Positions 22,798-35,489 of a DNA stretch of 64,000 nucleotides are shown one piece after another. Position numbers and translations under genes: made by a program. The DNA lies in contig JAHRHY010000021.1 in the NCBI GenBank assembly GCA_019671135.1, positions 682,001-746,000 on the forward strand, in the 5' to 3' direction. Each line of letters starts with the position of its first letter. Positions within the stretch are counted from its first letter, which is position 1. The notes beneath the pieces were generated by a model that was not told the DNA's origin, ran no database searches, and worked only from the letters and a program-made list of their open reading frames with translations. The DNA is from Linnemannia hyalina. Taxonomy: Eukaryota > Mortierellomycota > Mortierellomycetes > Mortierellales > Mortierellaceae.

Positions 22798-25700
22798 ATG
22801 GGTCCAGGTCTGACTTCAACACCAGGAACGCCAGGTGGTGGGCAGATCCACTTTGTGACACCGACGAATCGATGGCTGGGCAGTATCCCGCTCTCGACAA
22901 TCGATCCCTTGACCCTTGAATCCCTTTCGACCTATGTCCGCCCTGATCCTCCGAGACAGAGGCAAGGAGGGGACGAGAAAGGTGGTGGTGAAGAGGCAGA
23001 AGAAGCAGAAGAAGAAGAAGAGGAGGATATGAAAGAGCGGACCACCAACATTGCTGGTAATTACAGGCCCATTCCTACCCTTTTGTATATTTCCGTTCTT
23101 ATACTTCGTTCCACCCTTTTTCTCGTATCTAATAACCTGCGTTATCTATTTTCCCAACCACAAAACACCGCCCTTCCATAGGTGATCCCATACCCCTAAT
23201 CCTAGCACGCTTACAAACAACACCACAAGGTTGTGCATGTGGGTGTACAGTACCCGATCCACCGAAACATTCGGATTACTATCATGCTCAGCATTTGTTG
23301 AGGTTGCTGTTTCAGACGCAGAGGGTTCGATCCCGGTCGTTAAGGATGTGTTTGCCAGAGTACTTTGAGCGGTTTGGGGAGAGTTCTGATGATGATGATG
23401 ATGATGAGGAGGAGGAGAAGGAGGAGGAGGAGGGTGAGATAAGACGGCAGCTGGAACAGGAGCATCAACGTCCCCGGGACTCGGTCGTGATCCCCATGCC
23501 TATCGGCAACAATAACAACAACAGCAGCACTAGCACACTCATCCCTCTCACCCAACATCAAATACCCTCTCCTCCTCCCCACCACCACCACCGCCGCCAA
23601 CAACAGCGTCAACAAACGAAAAAGAAAAAGATCCCGCGCTACGTCCACTCGCTAATCCAAAACCGCGCCCTCCGGAACCCGCTCACAAACACAGAAATCG
23701 AGGGAGAGCCAACTTTTTTTGTGGTACTTGAACCGGGGAAGGGAGGGTGGTGGCATGAGCCTTGGGCTACGGCTACTCGGCCGGCGGGTGTGCAGGGGTT
23801 TCATTCTTTGGTGCATCAGCATTATCAGCAACGCCGGCACCAGGAGCATGGAACGGAGAAGGAGGGAGATGGTGGAGGAGAGAATGGAGATGGAATGGAG
23901 AAGGAGGAGGAAGAGAAGGTGCAGTGGGACAAGGGGCTGAGGAAGGAGCGGTGGCGGCAAGGCAGGATTATCAATCTGGAATTGGAGATGCGACATGAGA
24001 TGGATTGGCGACGGTGGAATCGCGCTCAGGCGACTTTTGCTGCCGAAGCCGAGACTGCCGAGGATCAGAGAAATGCGGTAAATGGCTTGGGAAGGCGAAA
24101 GAGGGCAGGGAGGAGATTGATGCGGTTGAAGTTGGGTAAGGATGTTACGCTGCTGGAACCCTCGGAGCGTGGGTTGCAATTACCGCGGCGAGTCAGGAGT
24201 CGCTCGTTGTCGTCGTCGTTGACGGATGTGGATGTCCGGCACCGAGGTGAGAAGATGTCCTTGTTTTTTGTTGTTGATTTGCATTTGAAAATGAAGAGAT
24301 TTGGTGCCAAGACGACGGTCGCTAACAATAATATTGCTCTTGGTGCTGGTCTGTATCTGTCTTTGACAGTTCAAGCGTCAGCGGTGTTGGATGATATGGA
24401 GTTGGAAGATGTTTGTTCACACCAGAACCAGGACTATAGGCAGGAGCAGGAACAGAAGCCGAGTGATGCTGATACGATCAAGAAAGCAGGAAGCAAGCAA
24501 CACTTGCCAGGACGACTCTCTGAGCGCCGAGGAGGACGCATGAGCAAAAAGTGGAAGAGACGTCTTGCACGAGTCCACCATACCATTGCTGCTCCTTCAT
24601 CACAATCCCCAAGATCTGCCTCGGTAGCGTCTTCAGCAGCAGCAACAGCGTCAGAAACAGGAGGAACAGGAGGAGGAGGATTCTCGTTTCTGCCATGGTG
24701 GGATCCAGACCCTCAACCGTTCCAGATGCCGAGCACAAAGTTATCCCCCTTTGCGATTTCGACACTCCCGGAACCAGTCGCAAAAGTGTTTGGCGGCACG
24801 TCCATCTACTCTCGCGTCCATCCTCCTTCCAAACCTCACGCGACAACATCCAATCCCGCCATCACCATCGATATCTCGTCCACAACCACAACAGAAACTA
24901 CACCAGCAGGAATACCGAAAAACACAGCAGGCTGCAATTGGGTACCTGTAAAACACGGAGATCGCGTCGCAGTCATGATCGGGAACAGCGAGGACTTCCT
25001 GCTCTTCCCATCGTTCCAGAGACTGTTCTTGCGAAGCCTGAGTCGTGAGGATTTTGAGGATCGGGTGGCGAGGGTGAACAGGATCCCTTGTCCTGTGACC
25101 GCGATTGTTGTCACGAATGGTGCTAATGGAGAAAGTGGGGTGGAAGAGCAGATGAGGGAGCAAGGGGCTCAGATGCAGGAGGAGTTACAACGGCAGCAAC
25201 AGCATGAAAGAGAGAGAGTGCAGAGGGAGGTGGATGTGTCGGCGATGGAGGAAGGTGGAGGAAGACAAGGGGCTCGGTCGGCTGGACGGTCGTCGTGGAT
25301 GGCATGGATGTCCCCTCATCGTCAGCAAAATGGGACAGGAGACACCACCGAAGCGGCGACAATAACGACGACGACAGGTGTCAGTATATCGGGAGCAGCA
25401 ATTGAAGCGGGAACTCGACCGCCACTTCCACCTTCCAATGAGTCGACTACTGCTTTTGTGACTAGTAGCAGTATTGCCAGCAGCAGCAGTAGTGCCAGAA
25501 GCGTCGCGAGTGCCACTGGTGAGGATTCGATTGGAGATGAGAAACGCGGGAGACTTGACGATAACGACGACTTGGAGGCCAGTCGCGGCAACAACACCAT
25601 CAGCAGCGACCACAATGGAAATGTCGATACCATGGACGAGAAATCCGCCAAGAGAAGCAAGGAGACACGAGAGGAGGAGGAGAGACGATGGCAAGCGCTG

Positions 25701-26570
25701 GAGGAACGATTCCTAAGGGAGGACTATGACTCGTCCGAGTACTCATACGCCTCTTCGTCCGATGAGGAGGGTGAGGAGTTGCCGTTGGATTATGATGGGC
25801 CTTACTATTCTAGTGAGGAGAGTAACAGTGGTGATGATGAGTATGAGTATGGAGGGTTTGGGTCTGGTGATGACGGTAGGGAAGGGTCTAGGAGACGGCA
25901 GCGACGAGATGCCGGACACGGAAGTGGATCAAGGCCGCGGTGGGGTATCCGAGATTGGTTGTACTTTTTCACATTCTGCACTCCACACCCTCGCACGTTC
26001 TCCACGACCGACACCGCCACCAACTCTGGCCCAAACAACAACAGAAGCCAAGCGCCACTAGAATCTCGCCGCGCGCGCCGTCGTCGTCTCCGTCGAGAAC
26101 AGTGGGTCCGAATCCAACAACGTCAACGAGAACAAGAATCCGCGGCTTTGCATCTATATCTCCCACTAGTTATCCGACAACGGATGACGGCCCAGGATGT
26201 CCATCGCGTCTGTATGGCGGCCGAGTTCTGTCGGTTCTATTTGACGATCCTGATGTCAATTGTTATCATAGGGGCGATTGTTTATGGCGCTGTGCATGTG
26301 GAGGCTTCACCTTCGCCCAAGGCTCCGAAAGCACCAGGGGCGGTGGGGGCGCATGCGAAGGATTGGGTGGTGCCGGCTAGTAGTGGTGGCAGCGGACAGG
26401 GTGCGCCGGTTGGCGCTGCTGGTGCAGGTGGGGGGAGTTCAAGGAAGGTTCCAGAGCAGTGGACTACGAGTGTTGAGGGTACTGGTGATGGCGGTGTAGG
26501 AGGCGTTTGGCAGGGTGTGAGGAAGAACGAGAGCAAGGACCAGCAGCAGCAGCCCCTTGGGAACAGTTGA
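22798..26570 (+). CDS. large low-complexity single-pass membrane protein, unknown function
   Basis: Two exons, 22798-23056 and 23182-26570, joined in phase 1 (GTAATT donor, CCATAG acceptor), give about 1,215 aa. I do not recognise the family. The N-terminus has a conserved-looking start (IHFVTPTNRWLGSIPLSTID), an acidic run near 60-80 and a Cys cluster CACGC near 104 followed by PDPPKHSDYYHAQHLLRLLF, which looks like the most folded part. More folded-looking blocks are TFFVVLEPGKGGWWHEPWA, DVTLLEPSERGLQLPRRVRSR and KHGDRVAVMIGNSEDFLLF. Between them lie Asp/Glu, His/Gln and Ser/Gly runs. One clear hydrophobic helix (FYLTILMSIVIIGAIVYGAV) sits near 1104-1126, leaving a Gly/Ser-rich tail of about 90 residues. 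A tail-anchored or single-pass endomembrane protein is likely; catalytic motifs are not visible. Confidence 0.78.
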
Positions 26571-27608
26571 GACTTAAAAAAACAAGGCTTATCTTTTTCT
26601 TTGCCCTTGGTGCTTTCCTTTCGCTCCCGAAAATATATCACACATAAAAATTGATCTTCCTTCGAAAATTTAATCTTTTCTACCTCAAGGCAATTAAAAA
26701 CGCGTCTCTCCTTGTCGCGACGCGTCAAAGATACATACAAAAAATAAATGCGCGCCATCTACAGATCCTTGAAAGGATGGAATTGAGGACGATTGGAAGT
26801 TGCATTTGCGATTTGTTCAATCAATGCCCACGAACGTGGGAGGCTCGGTTAGTATTCGATTCAGTGAGAAAGGGAGGTGACATGGAGAGGGAGGAGATTG
26901 CTGGGGAAACAAGGAAGATGGGACAATGGCAGATGGTGCGGCAACTTTTTTGTCGCAAATATCCAGTCCTTTATCTTTCCCTCTTTTTCTTTCCGTCTCT
27001 GTCTACATAGCCTTTTCTATCATACTCATTGACTTATGCAAACCATTGCCCCTTTGCATAGCAAAATTGCTTGAATATTCCTTTCCCGATTGAAAATGGT
27101 TCGAAAACAGTCGTAGTAGACCATTCTCGTTGGTCGCTTCAACAAGCTGGCGATTGTTTTCGTTCTCTTTTTCCTTTCTTTACCTTGTGAATGTGCTTTC
27201 CTACATCAACCCCACTCTTACGTTAATTTTCACAACCAGTCCTCAAGCAACATACAGTTATGCGTTCGCACAGTGCCAGTCGTCCTTGTTTTTCTGAGTC
27301 CACTTCTTCCGTAGATAAATAAACACTCTTCCTCGCTTTCACGCCCTTTTTCATTTTCCCACACGTCAAACACTCTTTCACTTTCTCCCCTACCCCTACT
27401 TGCGCTCCTTTTCACACTCACATAGACACTCTCCTACTCGACATCCATACCAACCAAGTTTACCTACTCAACCAGTAAGTAAGCTCTTATTTTTATTGTT
27501 CTCACTTAACCCTCAAACATCTTTGGCTACTCACTCACCAAGATACCTCTTCATCCAGATATACCAAAAAAAATCCCCCCTTTAAAAACATCTATACAAG
27601 CCTCGATC
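26571..27608. other. intergenic region and leader of a broken gene
   Basis: The left part is the AT-rich 3' flank of the preceding gene. From about 27310 the sequence becomes CT/CA-rich, as in leaders of real genes here. A GTAAGT near 27475 and downstream AG sites could mark a leader intron. The sequence runs into the ATG at 27609 of a disrupted frame. Confidence 0.4.
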
Positions 27609-27740
27609 ATGGATCAATAAGAGCAAGGACTCGACAATCAGAATACATACGGCAATGACAGTGGGTGATGGAGGATACGAGGACAATGACAGCAGTAATG
27701 GCAGTGGTAGCCACGGATATAATTGGTTGTGATGGATACT

Positions 27741-27771
<31 letters not shown>

Positions 27772-27987
27772 GGAGGAAATCGATTCTTGGGGCATATGAG
27801 GCTGCTACTATTGCGCAGCAAATTTAGGTCGCGTAATGCAGGTGGTGGAGCATACCGATTCTGGTGAGGGAGGATACAATTTTGGGGGAATGACAGCTAT
27901 GGTTCTGGTGGTGGGAGCTATGATAACGATGACGATGACGAAAGCTATGGTTCCGGTGATGGAGGCCATTGTGACCCTGATGAATAG
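27609..27987 (+). pseudogene. broken Gly/Asp/Ser-rich small gene
   Basis: Read with breaks, the region codes a simple repetitive protein: MDQ, an in-frame TAA at 27618, EQGLDNQNTYGNDSG, a frameshift, DGGYEDNDSSNGSGSHGYNWL, then a run of 29 T, degenerate sequence, GEGGYNFGG, another shift and NDSYGSGGGSYDNDDDDESY running to TAG at 27987. The same composition (GGY, NDS, GSG units) reappears on both sides of each break, which argues for one former gene rather than chance. The type resembles Gly-rich low-complexity fungal proteins; the function is unknown. An ordinary-looking CT/CA-rich leader precedes the ATG. Confidence 0.5.
27743..27771. repeat. homopolymer T29
   Basis: An uninterrupted run of 29 T sits inside the broken Gly/Asp-rich frame. 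It could be the poly-A tail of an element inserted on the minus strand or an expanded slippage tract; no flanking target duplication was found by eye. Confidence 0.95.
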
Positions 27988-28886
27988 GCAGCGGTTGAGC
28001 GTCATAAGAACTGGAGCTGGACCTGTTCTTGAGATCTGTTGGAGTGCATCCCGGTGCGAGTGGGAGGAGGGGGGGAGGGGGGCTGGCACTGTTTCTTGTC
28101 TGCTAGTTGTCGGGACATGTCGGTGAGGAGCAGATATCGACCATTATTTTTTCAATACCCTTTCCTACGCATTTCTCTCTTTTTCTATCAGAATTTTTTT
28201 AAAAAAAAAGATCGAACGCGACTAAATAATTCTTTGAAGTAGTACACGCGCTGTTATGAACAGAAACATGTGAGGTCTTCCGGAATTGAAGTCTGATTGA
28301 ATCCAGAGACGCGCTTTTACGCGTAAACGCCTTTTTAGATAGGACGGAGACCATCATTATCCCCGACGGATGATGGATCGACAACAAGGTTTGGGGGAAG
28401 AGAAAGGTTGACGCTGATGTGAAAGTAGGCAAGGGAGGTCAAGTAAAGCAATATGAAATCGGTTGCGCGAAACAACATGATTGGTTTGTGGGCATGGAGT
28501 CGGAAGAAAAAAAAAAAAAAAAAAAAGTGGAGGGAAGAAGGAAGGTTAAGGGTGGTTCAATAGCATTAGTGGCAAACGGGTATGGATAGACATTTTCCCT
28601 GTTCTACCGGAGGTCTAGAACTACCCTCTCTCTGTCCCACTGCGACAAAGCAAATAAATAAGCGTGCAGCAACAACGAAGGGAGTGAGGCGCATTAATCG
28701 AATTTGATACAAACGAACTTATCAATTTGCCACCATCATCACCTCTCTCTCGCCTCTCTTCCCTTCACTCATCATCGTCCTTTCTCTCATTCTCCTTTCA
28801 TCACACTTCTCTCACATCACATCACATCACATCACCAACCATGCTCTAGTCCATCGTCTCTCTCTCGCTCTCTTTCTGTCCATCGC

Positions 28887-28918
<32 letters not shown>

Positions 28919-29026
28919 GTCTCTTTCTCTCTTCCCGTCTCTCTCTCTCACTCCTTCCTTTTTTCTAGCATCATCCTCCCTCCCTCGACACTCATTCCCT
29001 TCACTCTTCACACACATATACACGCA

Positions 29027-29060
<34 letters not shown>

Positions 29061-29109
29061 CCTCGCTCGCGACAGCCGACACTCTTGCACTCACAACTAA
29101 ACCTCTCAG
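27988..29109. other. intergenic region and CT-rich leader
   Basis: No gene supported. It contains a run of 20 A (28507-28526), a CACATCACATCACATCA run near 28813 and a long CT microsatellite stretch (about 28857-29052) just upstream of the next start codon. CTCTCAG immediately before the ATG at 29110 could also act as a 3' splice site of a leader intron. Confidence 0.5.
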
Positions 29110-29790
29110 ATGGTTGTGCACCCGAGACTGGTCGGGGTGCTCCTGCGCGGTAGATCCGTATGGAACACCGTCTCAGAGACCGACTACCTCGTCCTCCAGC
29201 GACACCCTCGTCTTGCCAACAACAACTACCGCATCATCACCCGCGGCTTCCCTCACTACCGAGGTAACCTTTCTTTTCTTCTTGTTTTTCCACCTCTTCT
29301 CTCCTCTTTTCTTCCTCTCTTTTCTCGGGAATATTCACAACACCTGCACCAATAATGACAACATGCACTCTGGACAAAGCCTTTCTTTCTCTTCCTCGAA
29401 TGCACCGCAAAGGAAAAAGTCTTCGTTAGCCAAAAATACCTCTTTATCCAACCTTCAGCCCCACGCTGGACGACACCTTTGTCTCTCAGCCCCAAAGTAT
29501 GAGGTCAGGCTGGCTGGCTGTTTCTGGGCGTCTCTTATGACATTGGTGTACGTGAGTGTGAATCAAGAAGTGTGTGTGACTGACCAAGAATGTCTCCGAC
29601 GTACATGCCTGTCTGCCGAGCAGTGGAAGGGGGTGTGCGTGGGGTGAGGTATTGCATCAGAAGAGCTGTTGAGTGCGTTGCGTATAATTTATTTTCGGCT
29701 TTTACAACCGAGAATGATTCAAGGCAAGAGAGCAACAACAACAAAACTGGACAGCCTGCTTAGAGAGAAGCGACAACGACCGACAAACAA

Positions 29791-29857
<67 letters not shown>

Positions 29858-32800
29858 TCAATTGCGCATTTCCACCTCTTCCACGCCGAAATGCCCAAAA
29901 GCCCAAAAGGCGCAAAAACGACCACAACAGCAACGATAGCAAGGACATCAAAAAACGAGAAAACGAACACAAGAAGAAAAGGAGCAGAAAAGCAAAGTGA
30001 TCGAGAGCACCTGAGAGTGGAAAAGTAGAAGAACCACCGCCAACCATCTTTTTCTCCCCATGTGCCTTTTTTCTCTTTCCATTGAACAAGTGGCCGTGTA
30101 ACGTAAACCATGCACCCATCATTGCCAACTGGATGACCTGCCACCTTCTCAGCACTTTTTTCCTCGACTTGACCATGCAACCATGGATATAATGTATATT
30201 TCACAACATAAAGAAGGGGAAGAAGCGATCGACTTCTTTTGTATGTTTGTCTTTCCCTTTTTTTTCTTTCCCAACAAGACGCAGTGGTTGTTAATTAATT
30301 TCATTGTGTGTCCTTGTGGTATTTTTACTCTTTGCGTTTAGTTCCATTGGGGTGTGAGAAGTCGTAATTGAACATTTCACACCATACTGTACCCATGTAA
30401 AACCTGTTTACCTTCACCGCCCCTCCACTCTCCTATCTCTTCTCGATCTTTCTCTTCGTGTAAGAGAACACGCAAAATACAGCAAAACCTTTTTTTTTTG
30501 TTCGTTGTTGGTGCTCTCTTATTTTTCATAATATCGCTCTTTCTGTTTGCCAACCGCAGGGAGAAGAAGAATGGGGGTGTTCTCTGCTATCCCTCCCACA
30601 TCCACAACATGCCACTCTCATGCCACACCTCCTCATCCCACTTGGCTGCTGCCAAAACTGTTTATCCCCTTTCACTCCAACCCAATTCTTACGCAGTGTA
30701 TTTGGAACTCTCATTTCTTCTTTGTGTCACTTTACTATCATATGCCACCTAATTCAAGTCTCTGCAGAACAACCAGAAAACCTGCCTGCATACTCCCTTT
30801 TCACCCTTCACACTCATACCCCGCATGCTTTCACCCACACGCATGCGCATGCGCTCGCACATGCATGCTTACTTACCTCTTTGACCGTTTTTCTTTCTCA
30901 TGATACACTCATTAGTTGCGGAGGGAGATTCAGAAGAAGTGCTTCAAGAGGAACTCGAGTTCCTTTCCAGGATGGCCAAGGTCACTATCCAGGGCAAGAT
31001 CACCTCCAAAAAGATCTCCACCTGGCTCAAATCGACCTTTCAGCACCACAGCGTTGTAAGTTGATACATTGGACGGCCTATTGCGTAATCAATATCGGAC
31101 AAATAAGAGCAAAAACTAATGGAAGCATGTGGGTGGGAATGATGGGAATAGTTCCTACGAAAAAAGATTCATCCTGTGGTGACAAGAACAATTGACACAT
31201 AAGAAGACAAGGGGAGAGCAAAAACGCCGACAGCGGACAATGACAACAGTAAATGAGAGATAAAGGGTGTGCAAAGGATGAGAATCTGTCTCCGGATCGG
31301 ATCTGGTCGATCGGCTGGATGGATGGCTTAATTGGGAGGACTCTTTTCTGTCGCATGGCAAACAACAAGAACAAACAAACAAACAAACAAACACACCTCC
31401 TGCATCATTTTCTCTTATATCATTATTCTTTTCAAATGTCCTATTCTCTCTCTTCTGTCTTTGGGGTTGTCGCTCTTTTTGTCTCCTGAAAGGATGGGTG
31501 GGCCGATATCTACAATGCCGAATTACTCTGGTTCCTTTATATCTTCTCATTCTATGGCTGTGTGTTAAATGTGTCAAGAGTGTATGTGTACCGGTGTATG
31601 TTTGTGGGGCGGTGCAGGTGAGGGAGAAAGACTAATCGGTATAGTTGGGATGGGGATTTAACCATGGGCCGGTCACCTTTCACTTTCTTTTCCATTCATA
31701 CTTCATACTTTGGCACAAAGAAGCCATTCCTATCTTTCCCTCCTCTCCGCTGTTGTTATCTTTCCTGTCGTCACCTCTTTTTTCTTTTCTCACCCACTTT
31801 CCTTCCAGTCAATATTCATTGCTTTGTCACTCCATCCGCTCTCACTCACACCCTTTCGTTCCTTTCTTTCTCCCTCCTCTCCATTGCAGTTAGCAATATC
31901 ACCTCCAGAGGACAGATTGTCGCAACAGGACGACGACCAGGATCACCTCGACAACCACATCGACCTCGAACACCCGCACGACGCAGACGGGTACCTGTCC
32001 GACTCCTCCTTCCTCTCTCATGGGGAGATTATTGAACCCTACTCGACCGAAAACAAAACACGGCCCCCTCTGCGCAGAGCCATCTCTCTCGAAGACCTCA
32101 CCAACGCATCCGCAATCCACCACCACTTGCACAGTTCTGGTCTACTTCCTCGCAACTCTGCCAACTCGCTACGTAATATCTCAAGACCTATAACAGAAAC
32201 CCGACCTCGTTCAAAGTCCAACGCCGCTGCCATACTCTTGCACCCACTGTCCAGTCCACCCGTCCGGCCCGCCTCTGCAGCTTCTGTATATCATCGTCAC
32301 TACCAATATCGACCTTCCTTCACGACTGAGCCCCAAGAAATCTTATACGAACCGCTCGAGAATCAATTACAATCATCCATGGCATTACGGGACCGGTGCA
32401 ACAGCAACAGCAGACGCCTTCAACCCATAGTAGTTCCAACACAGGATAGTATGGAGTCACAAGGCACTTCACATCATTCTAGTCTGCCTACTCCTGAAGT
32501 AAGCCCAGAGGAACTTTCATCCGAGAGCTCCGACGACGATATGGTAATTGTCGACGGCGATCTTTTGGAAGAGTCCAAGTCAGTCCTGGGATTGGATTAT
32601 TACATGCGATCGACCGGTCAGCTTCGACAGCAAACGTATCCAGGAGCCGTTGCTTCAGGAGGACGAAGATCAACCACAGGGACCTCTGTAGCTGCGGATG
32701 CACGGATACTTGGAGATGGTGCTTCGATCGATGGTGGGTTGGAGGCCGTCACTGGATCATGGAATTGGTTGACAGACTCTCCCTTTTTGGACGCGCTCGT

Positions 32801-34541
32801 CAACTGGATCGAGGGACCTGACACTGCAACACAGCCCAAGGCTCAGGACAAGGACAACAAGCCCAACCCTTGGCTGGACATTCCTTTCCAGTTCATTGAC
32901 CTCCTGACCTACCCAGAATCCGATCCCAAGAACGGCAACAAAACGACCTTAGCCAGTAAGTTTCCTTTTCTTGGCTCTTGGATCTTGATGTGTTATTTGT
33001 GAGTGCATTGGTATCTAACGATGTTGCTGTTGTATATACATATAGTGGTGCGCGAAACTTCATTTGTGAGACAGAGACGGAAGACGCTAATGATGCTGAC
33101 GGCTTACACGTTGGTGGTCCGGTACTGCAGCTTCGACTTTTTCATCTTGGTCTTGTTCGCGAGCAACTGTGCGATGCTGTTCCTGATGAAGAACTCTGGC
33201 CGGATGAACGTCAATATGGCCAAGCGAGCTGTTCGACAGCGTGTCGGTTGGGCCAAGCAGTGGGCGGGAAGCATTTTCAAGCGAGGCGGGAACAATAACA
33301 ACAACAGCAACATCGCCACCAGTCAAAACGGACACAGCCACAGCGCGAGTGGAGGACACCATCGGACGCACTCTGGCAGCATGTCGCATATCAGCAACAA
33401 CAATATGCACCACCACCCACAGCATCAATCGTCATCCGCCGTACAATCGGCTCGTTCTTCACCCGCACCTCTAGATGGCAGCGCGCTTGCTTCGGCCGAA
33501 ACGAGTCCGCAGATAAAACGACGAGGTCTATTTGGCAAGCGTGTCCATGTCAACACATCTCAACAATCCTCCTCTGGCTCTACATATACCCAAGGAACCG
33601 CATTGTCGTCTGCATCAGTTCCTCTTCTGCTTGGAGATACTGCATCAGTGCTGAACTCTTCTGCAGCGACTGTAACAACCGCGACACCAAAACGACGATT
33701 CTTTCGACGCAACCAGAACGGGAGCAACAACAACAATAGCACCACACATATTACTGCCACCACCCCAAGCGCTCCCGTCCCTATTCCCACCAAAGCCAAC
33801 ACCATATCTCACCCCCAGTCCAACACATCTCAACAAGTGGGGACGACAGCAACCACATCAACCCGCTCAACTATAACCATGGCGGTTACTACGACGACGA
33901 ATATGATGCATACCCCGCAGCGCTCGAGTTCACCTCTCTTACAATCTCAATCGCTGCCTCAACGTCAGTTCTCGCCTTTGAAGCCTTTCAACGTGCCCAT
34001 ACAGACCATTGACACGGAAATGGAGCAAGCGGATGCTCGATGGGCGACCCGATCTGGATTGTTGGCCATGACCCCTCCGCTTGTGCACCGACCCAGCAGT
34101 GCCGGCGAGTCTTCTACTACCGCCAACCCCACTACTGATCCAGCTGTTGCCTCAACCGTGCCAGCACAAACTCAGTCGACAACTGTCTCATCGTCCTCGT
34201 CGTCATCGATAATATCCTCGTCCATGGCTGGTGCAAACGGCGAGGGACTCTTGTCCCCTATCCCTATCCCTCTTCCCTTTACTGCTTCTACTTCTGAATC
34301 CACGCAAGGACCATTGATGTTCTCTGGCTTATCACAGTTATTGGGGCGCTCGTCTTCTGCCAGCCCTCCTCCTGCTGCTGCTGCCGGTCCAACTAGTGAT
34401 GATTTTCAGGGATCAAAAGGACATGAGCAGTATGGAGGGATGCTCTCTACCTCGGCGGCCGCTGGTACGAGCACAAGCACAGGCATGGGCACTTTAGATG
34501 CTGTGACGAGTGCTGCTGCTGCTGGCATGGAAGGTGTGTAG
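29110..34541 (+). CDS. four-exon membrane protein of unknown function
   Basis: Exons 29110-29263, 30916-31055, 31890-32955 and 33046-34541 join in frame (phases 1, 0, 1) and give about 951 aa. I do not recognise the family. The N-terminal 100 residues are basic and look folded (VTIQGKITSKKISTWLKSTF). Residues about 100-440 are Ser/Pro-rich with an acidic patch (SESSDDDMVIVDGDLLEES). A conserved-looking block follows (WLDIPFQFIDLLTYPESDP), then after the last intron RQRRKTLMMLTAYTLVVRYC and FFILVLFASNCAMLFLM, one or two membrane spans near 475-505. The remaining 450 residues are a disordered Asn/Ser/Thr-rich tail. The membrane core with a long tail suggests an endomembrane protein. The very long introns 1 (1,652 bases) and 2 (834 bases) are unusual here. 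The start is the first ATG in frame; an upstream leader exon is possible. Confidence 0.75.
29792..29853. repeat. CA dinucleotide microsatellite in intron 1
   Basis: About 30 uninterrupted CA units inside the 1.65-kb first intron of the membrane-protein gene. Confidence 0.97.
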
Positions 34542-35489
34542 ACTTGTCTTGGAGAACCCTACTTTTGGCGAACACCTCTTTTTTTTCTCTTTTATCTTTG
34601 TTGCTTTAATTCTTTTATCATGTATCATAGGACACCTAACTACCATTACTACCATAGACAAAATATAAACCTTGTATTTGTACTCTCAAGAACGCAGCTT
34701 CAACATAACTAGGACTACCCATCCACTAAAATACTACCACCGTTGAACGTGATCCCACAAGGTGTGCATTGGCACAATCCTGTACTAGCATCCCTCCCCT
34801 CTCCACCACATGCATAAAGATTCCGAACGACCTGGAGAAATGTAGAGTGCTGCAACCCTCCAGGTCTGGTTTTGAGACCGGGAAGAGTTTTCGACAGAGG
34901 TCCTTGTCGTATTTGTAGTTGCTAGTGTTGTTGTTGGTGAGGTGGAGGTTGGGGGGGGATGGAAGTTGTGGGCATGCAAGGCCCGTTGTTGACGAGGGTG
35001 TATTTGTTGCCGGGGAGAGGTGGAGGTAGGCAGTCGAGCACGGTGCAGCCTTGGAGGTCTGGGTCTTGTTCGGGTTGGGAGAGGGGAAGATTTGAAGTGG
35101 GATGGAGAATTGCGGTGGAAAACGAGGAGACCCAGGGTAGTGGCCGTGGATAGCTTTGGGTGCATGTCGTTGTTGTCGTTGCAGCACAATGGACTTGGAT
35201 GCTTTTGATTGCTCCTTTTCAGGTTTAAGAAAGGGCAATTTGGATTGAAGACACGAACAGGGTTGTCGCCAACTTGACAAAAGAATCTCCTCGTTCTCTC
35301 TCTTCTTGAATTGGAAGTCTGTCGGTTTGCCACCTTCGTATTTCCTTGGCGCATTCACTAGAACATGATTTGGTGCAAAAAAAATATATGAGATGTTCAA
35401 CATTCGACATGGCGTGCTGAGAAAAGGTATAGGGGAAGCTTCTAGGCTGGAAAGAAAAGATGGTTTTTTTATTCGCACTAAATAATTGT
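34542..35489. other. intergenic region with an unresolved minus-strand open stretch
   Basis: Contains the 3' flanks of a plus-strand and a minus-strand gene. On the minus strand a frame of up to 257 codons is open (34726-35499). In a different minus frame, near 35060, the sequence reads DLQGCTVLDCLPPPLPGNKY, while the 257-codon frame itself reads DLEGCSTLHF near 34860. The similar DLxGC pieces in different frames could be a decayed secreted Cys-containing gene or coincidence. I do not call a gene. Confidence 0.35.

Noticed and set aside
29803..30204. Minus-strand frames with (CV)n runs in intron 1 of the membrane-protein gene
   Set aside because: They translate the CA microsatellite and have no other support.
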